Shown piece after piece: positions 28,700 through 35,605 of a DNA stretch of 64,000 nt (position 1 is its first letter; each line of letters starts with the position of its first letter). Under the pieces are notes generated by a model. The model did no database searches. It worked only from the letters and a program-made list of their open reading frames with translations, and had not been told where the DNA came from. The position numbers and the translations under genes were made by a program. Location of the stretch: positions 30,051,663 to 30,115,662 of the forward strand of contig JABBOT010000003.1 of the NCBI GenBank assembly GCA_016165875.1. The letters run 5' to 3'. The stretch comes from Acanthopleura granulata (lineage: Eukaryota; Mollusca; Polyplacophora; Chitonida; Chitonidae).

Positions 28700-31639
28700 A
28701 AAGTTTGTTTATGGACTCTTGTCATAAAATATGAAACATTTTGGGGATCTCTGAGCTTTTCCAAAAATGTGATACACATATACTTTAAAGCGTTAAAATT
28801 TATTAAATCTGAATGTTATGTTGCTACTGCAAACTATATTGTTTATCCATGAAACGTTCTCCTCAAATGCTCTCTACAAAAGTGTAACTGATATGGCTGT
28901 TAGCATCGTATGAGCATTAACAGAAATTTAATACACTATACTGGATGCATTGGACGATGGCAGTCTTTGCAAATACCTGTCACAAAAAGCCTGAAGTACA
29001 TGTATAGTATAACATTGCATCTGTACAAAGGCATTTAGTAGCATCCAATGCCATTCCAATGTAGTGTCTCTGTTGATGCAGGGTTAGTATGCGAGACGAA
29101 ATATATTCCCAAGAACAAGTAATGCATAGGCACATGATTACCCTATAATTCTTCTAACTATTGGGACAGGTATCGGTAGTGCAGAGGGTAAAACATTTTC
29201 TTCCTCTCCCAGTTTTTCAGCAAAGTAAAGATATTGATATGTTGTTCATTAAATGAGCTAACCAGGTGAGAAAAAGAAACTGTGTATTCCTCATAAAATT
29301 ACACGTGCATTGCTTAATAGGGGCAGGCCAGGCCCCTGTTCCACACGGTTGGCTAAGTGGATTGTAACTACCATGACAATTAACCCATGTTAAAGAGATA
29401 GGTAGCCCTGGTAGTTACAATCAACTTAGTATACAATCACTTTGTGGACCAGGGTCCAGGTGTCTCAATAATTAGAAGAGTTCGGGTAGTACTGTATATT
29501 TTATTACATGCTAAATAATTAGTAAAAGGCTGTGGGCTGAGCTAGTCTGTCAATTGTCTTATCAATATACCCTGTACATGGCAAACATTTCAAAGCAACA
29601 CCCAGTTACAGACATCAATCCATAGATGGCCAGGAATCCTTATTCTTAAAGGCCATATGCCTACATGAACATTGACAAGAATTAAAGTATGTCTGCATGT
29701 GCCTAGAATTCTATCTGTTCCTTATTCTTTAATCCTATTTCTTTTTCTTCAATACAGCTAACAAGGATATTAATTCATTCCATCTCTCAGAAAAATTGCT
29801 GCATGAAATGGGATTGTGCACTGTGTACAGTCAGCATCAGTTCAATAATTCAACAATGTCAGTTTTTCTACCATACAAGAAACCAGAAAAAAGGCCATTG
29901 AAAACAGCTGTCACTTACTTTGAGGTGCTCTTTAGTCTCTCCAGGTAAAAAGAGGGGTCTCCACCAGGCTGTGTTTGTTGATCTGATCCCTTGTTAGGTA
30001 ATGTCTTCAAGAACTTCAGAAACAGCTTGTTCTCAAAGTCACTCAAGCTTGAAGTGGCAGGATCAAAACTCTGAGAACAGATATTAAATAATACCTGATT
30101 CACGCATGAGCTATTTCAGTTCAGCATGCGGCTGTTCTCTGCCTCTTTAGCCAACGGCTAGTCATGTTTAGCCTTAACACCTGAATAGGATTATGTCACT
30201 GTTTAATTACCACTGAAACACTACAACAAAAAAACCCTCACATTCCATTTATGTTTGATTATTTTAAATTAAATTATTCAATTATTTTCAGTTAAATTCA
30301 ACTAGTATGTTTTTGAAAAGACATTTTCAAACTAATGGATGTTCAGTTGCTTTCTCTGTAATCAAATACCTCAACCTTTCTGATACAGGGCAAGGCAGTG
30401 AAACAAAGTAGCGAGGAACCGAGGTAGCAAGGCAGTAAGGTAGCAAATGGAGGAACCAAGGTAGAGCAGCTAGGTAGCTTGGTGAGTCATCCTACTGCCT
30501 CGTTAACTCACCTTGCTATCTTGCTTCCATGCGTTGTTACCTCGCTTCGGTACTTTGCTATGTTGCTACCTTCCTGTCTCGCCACCTCGACTCGGTAAGG
30601 TTGAGGAAGCAAGGTAAACAAGATGTCTTCTCTCTGTTTCCATATTTCTTTGTTTGATAACATTTTCAATCAACAGTCAATTTCTCCTCAGTGATTTATT
30701 TCATCACTTACATTGGCTAAAAGACCTATTATTATCATAACGTATTTCCTGTTTTACATACGATAGTGAAAAAAACAACCAAATGTACATTTGTTTGCTT
30801 TTGTCAAGGGCAACAAATTCCATACCCACTTACCTTGTCCCCATACTGCAGCACTGACCAGGTCAAGCGTTGCAGTGTTCCTATGTTCAGACTGAGGTCT
30901 ATCAGGTTGTCTTTGCTTGTGCCCCTGTGCTGGTACTGTTGTGAGAATCCCCTCAGAGGGTTATACTCCTCCTCTTCTGGGGAACTAAACAAGAGGAGTG
31001 CGCCTTTGCGGGTTAGGTAGGTCTTGGGCAAGGCGATGTTGCCATCAAAGCTCGAGGTTCTAAATGAGCTTGCGGCAGACTTGGCCCGGCTGGACACTGT
31101 GACTCCATGACGATGGACAGGCTCTTCCTCTCTACCCAGCCGTGGAAGTGCAGATTTACACTGGTGCGAAAAATAGGAAAAAGGCGGAAAATATGAGGGT
31201 ATAAGCAAATGACCTGATCACATATATTGTGACAATTTTAAGTTATGAACGAATTTATTCTTATTTTCATTCTCTGTATGATCTTTAACCATCTTCTCCA
31301 TTTTTATAATTATAATTTAAGTGTTGCTTAATTCAGAATTTAACTTCAATAAAAGGTGAAGATATGAGAATTAACATAATAAAAGGAAAACCTGTAAATT
31401 CAGAACTATATCCTTGGCACTTTAAACCAAAGAAGGAAATGTATCATTTGTTTATTGTTTTGTTTGTTGTTTAACACCATACGCCTATAAGTACAGTGAA
31501 AAAAGAAAATAAAAATAAAAACTTATCAAACTTCACATTGCAGTACCTTCCTTGGCGTTGAGGCATTTTCCACAGCAGCTGAGCCATTAATATAATCTCC
31601 ATTCCACGACCCCCATCCACGAGACAAACAACTTAACAT
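10708..31639 (-). CDS. KIAA2012-like coiled-coil protein, complete gene, 21 coding exons
   Basis: Joined exons total 3,747 nt (1,248 residues plus stop), close to the roughly 1,180 residues of human KIAA2012. Residues 1-10 (MLSCLSRGWG) and the motif LPKTYLTRKGALLLFSS near residues 75-91 match the recalled human N-terminus (LLSRGHG, LPKTFSTRKGAL). The later IGTLQRL..VLQYG also matches. The middle (about 190-880) is Ser/Pro/Thr-rich low complexity. About 905-1205 is a Glu/Arg/Lys coiled coil, followed by a tyrosine-rich patch and a Lys/Pro tail ending PKPAKKS. The family is uncharacterised (I believe DUF4670), so no function is claimed. All 20 introns have GT-AG ends and matching phase. Exons: 31547-31639, 30834-31160, 29919-30070, 25739-25915, 23281-23378, 21931-22500, 21263-21344, 20096-20208, 18526-18609, 17480-17946, 16764-16880, 15844-16111, 15217-15311, 14799-14936, 14472-14567, 13536-13856, 13212-13280, 12364-12476, 11884-11986, 11200-11393, 10708-10777. 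Confidence 0.9.
11200..11393 (-). CDS. KIAA2012-like exon 20 (residues 1162-1226), end of coiled coil and Tyr-rich patch
   Basis: Begins MQQKEQEEMERLRREADQRK. The helix ends near NLEQIRSSQGIS and is followed by RPYIYSYYITWPRDIYEK, an aromatic-rich segment standing out from the charged context and probably a binding or folding element. Donor AA|GTGAGT. Confidence 0.9.
11884..11986 (-). CDS. KIAA2012-like exon 19 (residues 1127-1161), coiled coil
   Basis: 103 nt: KEMEEEQQLLEEERHKMEME then EVARLEQEAERLRE. Acceptor CTTCAG, donor GAG|GTTAGT. Confidence 0.87.
12364..12476 (-). CDS. KIAA2012-like exon 18 (residues 1090-1127), coiled coil
   Basis: 113 nt: AEEEAMKRLLEEQEELEKKR then KSLLMETQKLDEEDEKL. 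Acceptor GCTTAG, donor AA|GTAAGA. Exon 19 completes the split Lys codon. Confidence 0.88.
12868..13000 (+). mobile_element. Truncated tRNA-SINE copy (family A)
   Basis: Intronic. Carries the family block tctgccagcaacctgcggat, then a 3' part accataatg..ataagtgaaatattc and the tail accaatcaaataaataaa. The tRNA-like head and part of the middle are missing. Confidence 0.85.
13035..13195 (+). repeat. Dispersed repeat of unknown class, copy 1
   Basis: About 150 bp with clear similarity to 47390-47535: shared runs include gattaaccactg, acccacaaatcatcat and gggaaa.atgccc. No TIR or tail is obvious. It follows directly on a SINE copy here. Confidence 0.65.
13212..13280 (-). CDS. KIAA2012-like exon 17 (residues 1067-1089), coiled coil
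   Basis: 69 nt, 23 codons: EEMREAQQLAEEQEERIREL then ERQ. Phase 0 at both ends; acceptor ACTCAG, donor CAG|GTAGGT. Confidence 0.88.
13536..13856 (-). CDS. KIAA2012-like exon 16 (residues 960-1066), coiled coil
   Basis: 321 nt, 107 codons of charged helix, for example KRKDELERKKQLAIQNRERE and EEMERKRDEEERLAQERFE. This is the core of the C-terminal coiled coil. Acceptor GACAG, donor GAG|GTGGGT. Confidence 0.92.
14019..14460. repeat. 26-27 bp minisatellite in intron 15
   Basis: About 16 degenerate units with core aactctcaccggaggtcagc. It fills most of the intron between exons 15 and 16 and ends about 12 bp from the exon 15 donor. The plus-strand open frames across it are a product of the repeat. 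Confidence 0.92.
14472..14567 (-). CDS. KIAA2012-like exon 15 (residues 928-959), coiled coil
   Basis: 96 nt, exactly 32 codons: KLEVKVKQLEQQIIAKEILR then REQMAEAEKLRQ. Clear heptad pattern. Acceptor TTTCAG, donor CAG|GTGAGT. Confidence 0.9.
14799..14936 (-). CDS. KIAA2012-like exon 14 (residues 882-927), start of coiled coil
   Basis: Lys/Ser-rich SSKRGKKSKSSKTKKLADIE passing into EAEMIEAEEKEIAKR, the start of the long charged helix. Acceptor TTGCAG, donor AGG|GTATGT, phase 0 on both sides. Confidence 0.86.
15217..15311 (-). CDS. KIAA2012-like exon 13 (residues 850-881)
   Basis: 95 nt: PPSPDTLVRNLKSQTPGSRR then DTPGSMVRPSQ. Acceptor TGATAG, donor CAG|GTAACG. Continues the basic Pro/Ser composition of exon 12. 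Confidence 0.82.
15526..15775. repeat. 63 bp tandem repeat in intron 12
   Basis: Four units of 63 bp starting at 15526, 15589, 15652 and 15715, with inner half-repeats of the words tttctgtacctcatcc and cctagttttgcacctcg. Degenerate fragments extend upstream to about 15395. Confidence 0.92.
15844..16111 (-). CDS. KIAA2012-like exon 12 (residues 761-850), Pro/Thr-rich basic segment
   Basis: Basic Pro/Ser/Thr-rich: RMRSSSPKFSPTPSSSGADK, then APTTPTPITPRPPSGTPP. Such segments are often microtubule-binding or phospho-regulated, but that is speculation here. The donor GTAAGT at T|GTAAGT was chosen over the nearby G|GTTGTA; both keep phase 1. Confidence 0.85.
16160..16365 (+). mobile_element. tRNA-SINE copy (family A)
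   Basis: Nearly complete apart from the 5' head: caccaatgcgatc.. gttcaagcccagctgatgct, then gtctgccggcaacctgtgga and the tail ccggtgaaataaataaat. Intronic, antisense to the KIAA2012-like gene. Confidence 0.85.
16764..16880 (-). CDS. KIAA2012-like exon 11 (residues 722-760) with tandem donors
   Basis: Starts DQTLPDSFSDRTSVASEKYT and ends HQV. The 3' end reads CAG GTG GTA GGT: splicing at CAG|GTGGTA would drop one Val, splicing at GTG|GTAGGT keeps it. Both keep the frame. The GTAGGT site is the better donor match and is used here. Confidence 0.8.
17480..17946 (-). CDS. KIAA2012-like exon 10 (residues 566-721)
   Basis: 467 nt, 155 full codons. Acidic/Thr-rich: SSPVGFFQTIEKDSSLEQS, then RTTTEETEASKDPRD and a Pro-rich DIPRPGTTESVTGHLTPD. 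The donor AAG|GTTGGT is the same unusual form as exon 6. Predicted disordered by composition. Confidence 0.87.
18191..18418. repeat. 57 bp tandem repeat in intron 9
   Basis: Four near-identical 57 bp units (starts 18191, 18248, 18305, 18362) with core tttttccatgagaagctagc. They differ at only a few positions, so the array looks young. Confidence 0.93.
18526..18609 (-). CDS. KIAA2012-like exon 9 (residues 538-566)
   Basis: 84 nt: ETSLLCHKDSVHTRLLPPAS then PIERPAP. Acceptor GATCAG, donor CAG|GTATGT. Its first half and acceptor lie in a 93 bp tandem duplication (18571-18757), so a second, decayed acceptor copy sits just upstream. Confidence 0.78.
18571..18757. repeat. 93 bp tandem duplication covering the exon 9 acceptor
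   Basis: Two copies offset by 93 bp (shared gtctttgtgacac and acaaaaacacaaaccacaca). The first includes the 5' half of exon 9 and its splice acceptor; the second is a diverged copy within intron 8. The second copy keeps CAG|GTGAGACA but has no good downstream donor. Confidence 0.85.
20096..20208 (-). CDS. KIAA2012-like exon 8 (residues 500-538)
   Basis: 113 nt. The fitting frame reads ISSTKTPGSFLQDEDEEISE then SLKCSRSAAGKARSAAS. A different longer ORF covers the same bases, but its phase fits neither neighbour. Acceptor CTACAG, donor G|GTAAGG. Confidence 0.8.
20455..20532 (+). repeat. Short repeat related to mollusc-type SINE tails (family B)
   Basis: Contains atatggctgagatattg, also seen at 27455-27527. 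Related words (tattgccgatgtggcg) occur at 54322-54337 and inverted at 7079-7110. Confidence 0.65.
20535..20745 (-). mobile_element. tRNA-SINE copy (family A), minus strand
   Basis: Reverse orientation: a tail of tttatttatttacc at the low-coordinate end, then cttatatgatggcggtta, gtgggaggaaaatgggcagg and catccgcaggttgctggt. Degenerate at the head. Confidence 0.82.
20960..21085 (+). repeat. SINE-like 3' fragment
   Basis: Ends with atatggcattaaacaacaat, a tail common to tRNA-derived SINEs of this genome. The upstream part (gttcaacccaggcattcc) resembles a B box. Low confidence as to family. Confidence 0.5.
21263..21344 (-). CDS. KIAA2012-like exon 7 (residues 473-500)
   Basis: 82 nt: ETCDKAADNSGTEIRGEGYV then REDRPLS. 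Acceptor GTGCAG, donor AC|GTAAGA, phases 1 in and 2 out. Too short for a family signature; accepted because both splice sites and phases fit exons 6 and 8. Confidence 0.78.
21636..21800. repeat. Intron-flanking repeat, copy left of exon 6
   Basis: Shares with 23020-23185 the pattern ctgattctga.. ttagaaagg.. gaaggt.. gacaatatt/gatattcta.. aaaatgcac and a gtcaaaattttag / ggcgaaattttag end. Diverged but in the same order and strand. Confidence 0.6.
21931..22500 (-). CDS. KIAA2012-like exon 6 (residues 283-473), largest exon
   Basis: 570 nt open throughout, 189 full codons. Acidic and Ser-rich: stretches such as REASISDESSLEAQ, SISEEQDEGSVSSEVV and SEMEEVLPLLQ. It is likely disordered. The donor is G|GTTGGT, a weaker form that exon 10 also uses. 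Both flanking introns carry a related dispersed sequence (21636-21800 and 23020-23185). Confidence 0.87.
23020..23185. repeat. Intron-flanking repeat, copy right of exon 6
   Basis: Partner of 21636-21800. Because the two copies flank exon 6 in direct orientation, the pair could be two insertions of one repeat or the remains of a local duplication. Confidence 0.6.
23281..23378 (-). CDS. KIAA2012-like exon 5 (residues 250-283)
   Basis: 98 nt, encodes SASSSVSRGG then KLVSSLKSAHFIDRSKS. Completes an Arg codon from exon 4 and leaves one base. Acceptor TTTACAG, donor GTAACG. Serine-rich, no domain. Confidence 0.83.
23580..24738. mobile_element. Large inverted-repeat (foldback) element in intron 4
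   Basis: Left arm 23580-23909 and right arm 24456-24738 are reverse complements over nearly their whole length. Matching blocks include attctgatatactttaaag, agtagtgttaa.tcag, ctcaattttaaccaatca, ttcaaagtaagc and tttttgtga.gtaggata. The left arm has an extra piece of about 45 bp. The spacer of about 545 bp holds two copies of a different degenerate repeat and no transposase frame. Confidence 0.85.
24165..25030. repeat. Four degenerate copies of a repeat of about 110-130 bp in intron 4
   Basis: Copies near 24171-24260, 24337-24450, 24806-24920 and 24955-25030 share gagctcaa.acatgca, ttttttaag, ccactaacattttgttt and aatttacgg.aatta. Two lie inside the spacer of the inverted-repeat element and two beyond its right arm. 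Confidence 0.75.
25739..25915 (-). CDS. KIAA2012-like exon 4 (residues 191-250)
   Basis: Frame fixed by the phase-2 upstream exon: YSRLNTPDVQELKSALEALD, then a basic Ser/Arg segment (KGRSSRPGTAPHLHRRHGSA). A second frame stays open over the 3' half, but its phase does not fit the next exon. Ends AG|GTGAAT. Confidence 0.85.
26055..27085. repeat. 45 bp satellite array in intron 3, about 23 units
   Basis: Head-to-tail units of 45 bp (core aaaccatgctatcacaccaa, then gaaccaaacacactgtcatg). Because 45 is a multiple of three and the unit lacks stops, three plus-strand frames and one minus-strand frame stay open for 280-364 codons. Units fall into subtypes (caagaac.aa/ca, catgtctgg/catgtcagg) that alternate, which suggests higher-order copying. 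Confidence 0.95.
27440..27527 (+). repeat. Short repeat (family B)
   Basis: Matches 20455-20532 over atataatgttgccac and tatggctgagatatt, ending gatgtggcattaagcc, a tail of the SINE type. Confidence 0.65.
28660..28697. repeat. (AT)n microsatellite
   Basis: About 35 bp of alternating AT in intron 3. Confidence 0.95.
29141..29486. mobile_element. TIR element, 346 bp, flanked by TA (family C)
   Basis: Ends are inverted: ccctataattcttctaacta on the left and, reversed, cccgaactcttctaattatt on the right, each bordered by TA. Internal words (gggacaggtatc, aaagtaaag, gatatgttgttca) recur at 48683-48939 and partly at 37875-38051. Looks like a TA-targeting MITE without coding capacity. Confidence 0.78.
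29919..30070 (-). CDS. KIAA2012-like exon 3 (residues 141-191)
   Basis: Starts SFDPATSSLSDFENKLFLKF and ends in phase 2 before GTAAGT. It contains a short amphipathic helix-like run (ENKLFLKFLKTL) and PSFYLERLKS. No known domain. Confidence 0.87.
30369..30606. repeat. Imperfect palindrome of 238 bp built of short aggtagcaa-type words
   Basis: The outer ends cctcaacct and aggttgagg are inverted, and the left half is rich in aggtagcaagg while the right half holds its complements (ccttgctat, ttgctacctt). The centre is near 30490. It lies in intron 2. Confidence 0.72.
30834..31160 (-). CDS. KIAA2012-like exon 2 (residues 32-140), conserved family segment
   Basis: Holds the best family match: ALPKTYLTRKGALLLFSS, then SLNIGTLQRLTWSVLQYGDK. 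Acceptor ..CACCAG and donor AAG|GTAAGT, phase 0 at both ends. The EEEE stretch after LFSS is a lineage-specific acidic insertion compared with the human sequence as I recall it. Confidence 0.92.
31547..31639 (-). CDS. KIAA2012-like exon 1 (residues 1-31)
   Basis: ATG at 31637-31639 gives MLSCLSRGWGSWNGDYINGS, in line with the human start MFTLSLLSRGHG. It ends AAG|GTACTG in phase 0. The start is chosen because the first ATG in this frame coincides with the family's N-terminal LSRG motif. A 5' UTR exon may lie farther upstream. Confidence 0.82.
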
Positions 31640-32844
31640 TATTTACAGCATCATCCTAAATCCCATCAGGTCCTCACTGAGATACACATATAGGTTTATC
31701 CACAATTTCAGTGCATTTCAACGCTTCAACATTTCTACAATAAAATGAAAGAAAGAAAAAAGAAAAAAACAGATAAATAAATTCATGCAGTGCACATTAG
31801 TCCGATGCAGGCTGTAAAACTTGACTTCATGACATTCCCATAAATGACAAAAATTAAAATATCATATTTCATAGGCTATGAATGACTAGGTGCATGTTGT
31901 TAAGTTAGATGTTACTTTCTTATATTACATCAATAAAATAAAATACACAATTATGATGAATAAACTTTAAGGTGCAGTGATGATTCACAAATAATTTTAC
32001 AGTGTCATAAATAAAATGAAAAAGAGCAAGGAACTTTTTGATAACATTATAAAGACAACTCACATTCTGATATAAGGTTTCCACACTTAACACTGAACCA
32101 CCTGGCCCAACATGTATATTTAAGCCATGAAAGCAGGCGTGCACTGGAATATCCATATTAGCTTACAGGAATTTCAGCTCTTTGCCTCTGTCCATCGAAC
32201 CATGAAGTCAGATTAGTGTAATGTAAACTTAACACGACACCACTCAAGAAAGAACAGAAATTAGAACGTACACATGCGGTAATGAGCGCATGAGTGGCGA
32301 CACGCCAATATCGTAACAATCTATACGTATTAATGGAAAGAGAAAGTTTTCTGAGCAAGTACGCCTGTCGTTCTCTTTGGTCGATTTCCTGAATGAAATT
32401 TATTATTTCATAAAACAACAGTTTTTTCCCCACCATGATTTAGCGATGGGAAAATGGTGCGCATCGCAAAATGATAATGAAATAATTAGCAGAAATAACA
32501 GTGTTTCATTTACCTATTCACCCACGGTCCGGTCAAAATACCCTCTAGCTGCCTGGGAACGAGACGCCGACCGGCCGAGTCCACCAAGGAGGGGTGTATC
32601 TTTCTTAAGTATCATTAAAAACAAGAATAAAACAGGCAAAACATCTATTTATTTAGATAAATTTCAAACATTTAAGCTAAAATATGCTAAAACATAAATC
32701 GACAAAAGGAGAAAGCAAAACGACTTTCCTTTTCAGATTTTCTATAAACCCATAACAGTTTTTCACCCACAGCAGGTGCCCGGTAATGAGTTATTCTCAT
32801 GTCATGCGCGTTGGCTTCTTGATCGTTTCCTTTCCGCAAGCAAG
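31640..32844. promoter_or_regulatory. Divergent intergenic interval, probable bidirectional promoter
   Basis: Only about 1.2 kb separates the start codons of the minus-strand KIAA2012-like gene and plus-strand TMEM258. The part at 32515-32600 is CpG-richer than its surroundings (acggtccgg, gacgccgaccggccgag). A pyrimidine-rich stretch cttgatcgtttcctttccgc comes just before the TMEM258 ATG. The 5' UTR of the KIAA2012-like gene must also lie here. Promoter function is inferred from layout only. Confidence 0.55.
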
Positions 32845-32847
32845 ATG
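32845..32847 (+). CDS. TMEM258: TMEM258 exon 1: start codon only
   Basis: ATG is followed at once by GTAAGT, so the coding part of exon 1 is a single codon. No other ATG would give the conserved N-terminus: the next exon opens in phase 0 with VGIESMTRY. The Met in that exon would start five residues later and is the alternative if this exon is wrong. Confidence 0.8.
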
Positions 32848-35339
32848 GTAAGTTACATGTGGCAAATTGTGTATAAGTTTACTTTCAAATGTCAGCTACA
32901 CGATTTGGCTCATACTTTGCGATACAAAGGATAATAAGGTATAATAGAAGTCAGATTATCCGATATCCAATGTGTTTAGCCATTGCTTCAGACTAAGGTT
33001 TTTTGGTCATCCGATAGACCGATTGGCCACGTAGACTTTCGTGACAACGGCAAACTATTACAGAGGGCCCAGTTGTCGTGTCCCTGCCGTGCTTGTGATT
33101 TCTAATGAACTCTATTTACCAAATGTTTTATTTACAAATGCACCACTGCATGTCGCAGTCTGTGGCATACGTCATTCATAAAATCGTAGCCATAAGTAAA
33201 ATATCGTAACGTTGTAATTTACAAGTCGCGTAAAAGAGAATTGACCGCCCATTGGCCCCAGGTGGTTATTTCACTCCTATACAGGGCTGAACGTATCATA
33301 GCCAAGCAATTGTAGAACTTATGTGCTTTTACGCCAAGTCAGATAAGTCATACTAAGGACTTGTTGTCAAAAATTGCTAAGGACATCGTAAAAACCTAAG
33401 CATGGAAGTTTGCATGAAATACGGATTTGGCTTATTGCTTTTCAAGGCCACCAGCTTCATCCCAACACACATAATCATACCAGAACCAGGTGTGGAGTGT
33501 TTTATCCATATTTTTGCCAAGTTTTATTTCACTTCAAGCACTCGACTGTCTGGGTGGTCTATTGGCTACATCGTCTGCCTCGAGGTCTTGAGATCCAGGT
33601 TCAAGGCAGGGTCGGATCATACCAAAGACTTCAGAAGTGGTACTTGTTACTGCCTCGCTTGGCACCAAGCATTGAGAGGTTAGCGCAAGGAAGCACAACT
33701 GGTTGGCCTAGTGTCAGTATAGTGTGTGGGGAGTCACGCCTGCTGTCTTCCACATCATGTTCCAGTAACTGAAACATTGTTACGTACAATGTAAAGCCCC
33801 AAGCACTCACTCACTTCAAGCACTCCATGGAAAAATTAAGTTGCTGGATTAAATGGCTCTTAATGATTCCACGGAGTCATTAGAACAGAACAAGTATCTA
33901 GGTTTTGACCATAAGTGATAAACCTGTGAGTGTAAAGATTGCTGAGATGTAACTGTTATGGAATGGTTTGTGTCTGCATTTCAGGTGGGGATAGAATCCA
34001 TGACCCGCTATGTCAGTCCCATCAATCCAGCTGTATTTCCACATCTCACGGTAGTCTTATTGGCTATTGGCATCTTCTTCATGGCCTGGTTCTTTGTGTA
34101 TCCTTTTGAGAGATTATCAAACTTGATCATAAACAGAGAATATAAATATTTGTTTTCTGTGAATGTCTTATTGCAAGCTGGATTTTATGCACATGTATGT
34201 ACACATATGTATAGGGCCTATATGTAATCATGTTTGTTTTATGCACTTACAGTTAATAATAATTATCTGCTTTAAATAATGAGCAGCATTGTATTTTCAT
34301 TCGTATAACAGTAAATGATAAGTGTTATACAGGCCATGTGTACAACTTAGTCTTCAACTGAATTCTCATTTACTGTAGGTCATTTACTGTTTCTTGGGTC
34401 CACACCAGCCAAAATGTCTAAATGTGAGTAATTCACATCCATACGGCTTGATAGATGAGGCCTGATGTTCAAAATCTTGCCTTATGGTTTTAGGACTGGA
34501 AGTTTACTATGGCCGAGAGATGACTCGTGAGGTTTCTTCACCCATAAATTAAATTCATCTCATGCATATACATTGATATTATCTTGATTGTAGGCCTAAA
34601 CTATCAATGAAACTATCAAAAATAAGGTTATGTTTTATGATGGCCCTTTGTGACAGCCAGCAGTCGACCGCTGTTGTGGGGTTATTTGTACAGTCTCAGA
34701 CGTGATGAAGACCACTTGCCTTCCAACTATTTGGCTTGTAAGCCTGTTGCTCACGTGTCGGAAAGTCCTGTGAAATGTGCACCCCCATTTTTTCCACCCA
34801 TAAAAACTGACATGGGTTGTATAAGTGAAAATGTACCATACCCTACCTACTACATAAGAATGCAACTGAAAGTTACCTCCCCTTATTTGATCCTCTTGAA
34901 ATGGTGTATGATTTTTATTCATTCAGTGACACAGCTTATTGTACTGCTAGGGGCCGCCGTGGCTCAGTCGGAAAGCGCGCTAACACAGCGCAATGACCCA
35001 GAAGCCTCCCACTGATGTGTGCCGGCTTCCTCTCCAGCTGTACGTGGGAAGGTCAGCCAGCAACCTGCGGATGGTTATGGGTTTCCGCTGGGCTTGGTTC
35101 AGCTTCCTCCAACCATAATGCTAGGGGCGGTCGTATAAGTGAAATATTCTTGAGTATGGCGTGAAACACCAATCAAATGAATAAATATTGTACTACCTTA
35201 ACACTGTACCAGATATGAAGTCACATCCACAAAGTTCACCCGAGATGTTTTTAAAGAGCTGCTAGTATCGCTAGTAGCCTCAGTCTTTATGGGATTCGGT
35301 GTACTGTTCCTGCTGTTGTGGGTCGGAATATATGTCTAG
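32845..35339 (+). CDS. TMEM258: TMEM258, oligosaccharyltransferase complex subunit, complete
   Basis: Three coding exons (32845-32847, 33985-34097, 35213-35339) give 80 residues; the human protein has 79. Residues include [19 protein letters not shown] and, at the end, [15 protein letters not shown], both almost identical to human TMEM258. Two hydrophobic membrane segments lie at about 20-40 and 60-80. TMEM258 is a small ER-membrane subunit of the oligosaccharyltransferase, which transfers glycans to nascent proteins. Phases are 0 then 2 and both introns are GT-AG. The N-terminus MVGIESM is one residue longer than the human MELEAM. Confidence 0.96.
33546..33816 (+). mobile_element. SINE-like element in TMEM258 intron 1 (family D)
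   Basis: Contains ttgagatccaggttcaaggc (B-box-like), tcataccaaagacttcagaa and ggtacttgttactgcctcg, ending in a cactcactcactt tail. A diverged relative lies at 61735-61980. Confidence 0.65.
33985..34097 (+). CDS. TMEM258: TMEM258 exon 2
   Basis: Acceptor TTTCAG. Encodes [20 protein letters not shown] and the first membrane helix [17 protein letters not shown], ending in phase 2 (GT|GTATCC). Reading through the donor would give an unrelated tail. Confidence 0.95.
34950..35187 (+). mobile_element. Full-length tRNA-SINE copy (family A) in TMEM258 intron 2
   Basis: tRNA-like head gccgtggctcagtcggaaag (A-box-like), then ctcccactgatgtgtgccgg, a central block with agccagcaacctgcggatgg, and the tail accaatcaaatgaataaat. 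It ends about 25 bp before the exon 3 acceptor. Confidence 0.88.
35213..35339 (+). CDS. TMEM258: TMEM258 exon 3 and stop
   Basis: Acceptor TACCAG. Completes Val, then [20 protein letters not shown] and the second membrane helix [24 protein letters not shown]. Confidence 0.96.
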
Positions 35340-35454
35340 CAGCAAGGAAACAGTTTTATAAAAGTCTTAGTGAGTATGTTAATATAGTTATAATTGCTTG
35401 TACATGAAGTTTCAGACATGTAGCTACTAATATATGTTAAATGCCATAACTTGT

Positions 35455-35605
35455 GAACGCTCTTGCCCACATAGCTGTAGCGACTTGCAGATGGTCAGAG
35501 GTTCCCATTGGCCTCTGCCCGGTTTTCTCCCACCATAATGTGCAGATCTTCGTCGCAGAAGGGAGCTATTCTTCATTACGGTGTAAAAGACCAATCGAAT
35601 ACTAC
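35455..35605 (+). mobile_element. Degenerate tRNA-SINE copy (family A)
   Basis: Keeps gcgacttgcagatggtcaga, cggttttctcccaccataat and accaatcgaata. Lies just after the TMEM258 stop, possibly in its 3' UTR. Confidence 0.7.

Noticed and set aside
32158..32436. Minus-strand 92-codon ORF upstream of the KIAA2012-like start
   Set aside because: No similarity to the family N-terminus, and exon 1 at 31547-31639 already supplies it; may be 5' UTR or promoter.
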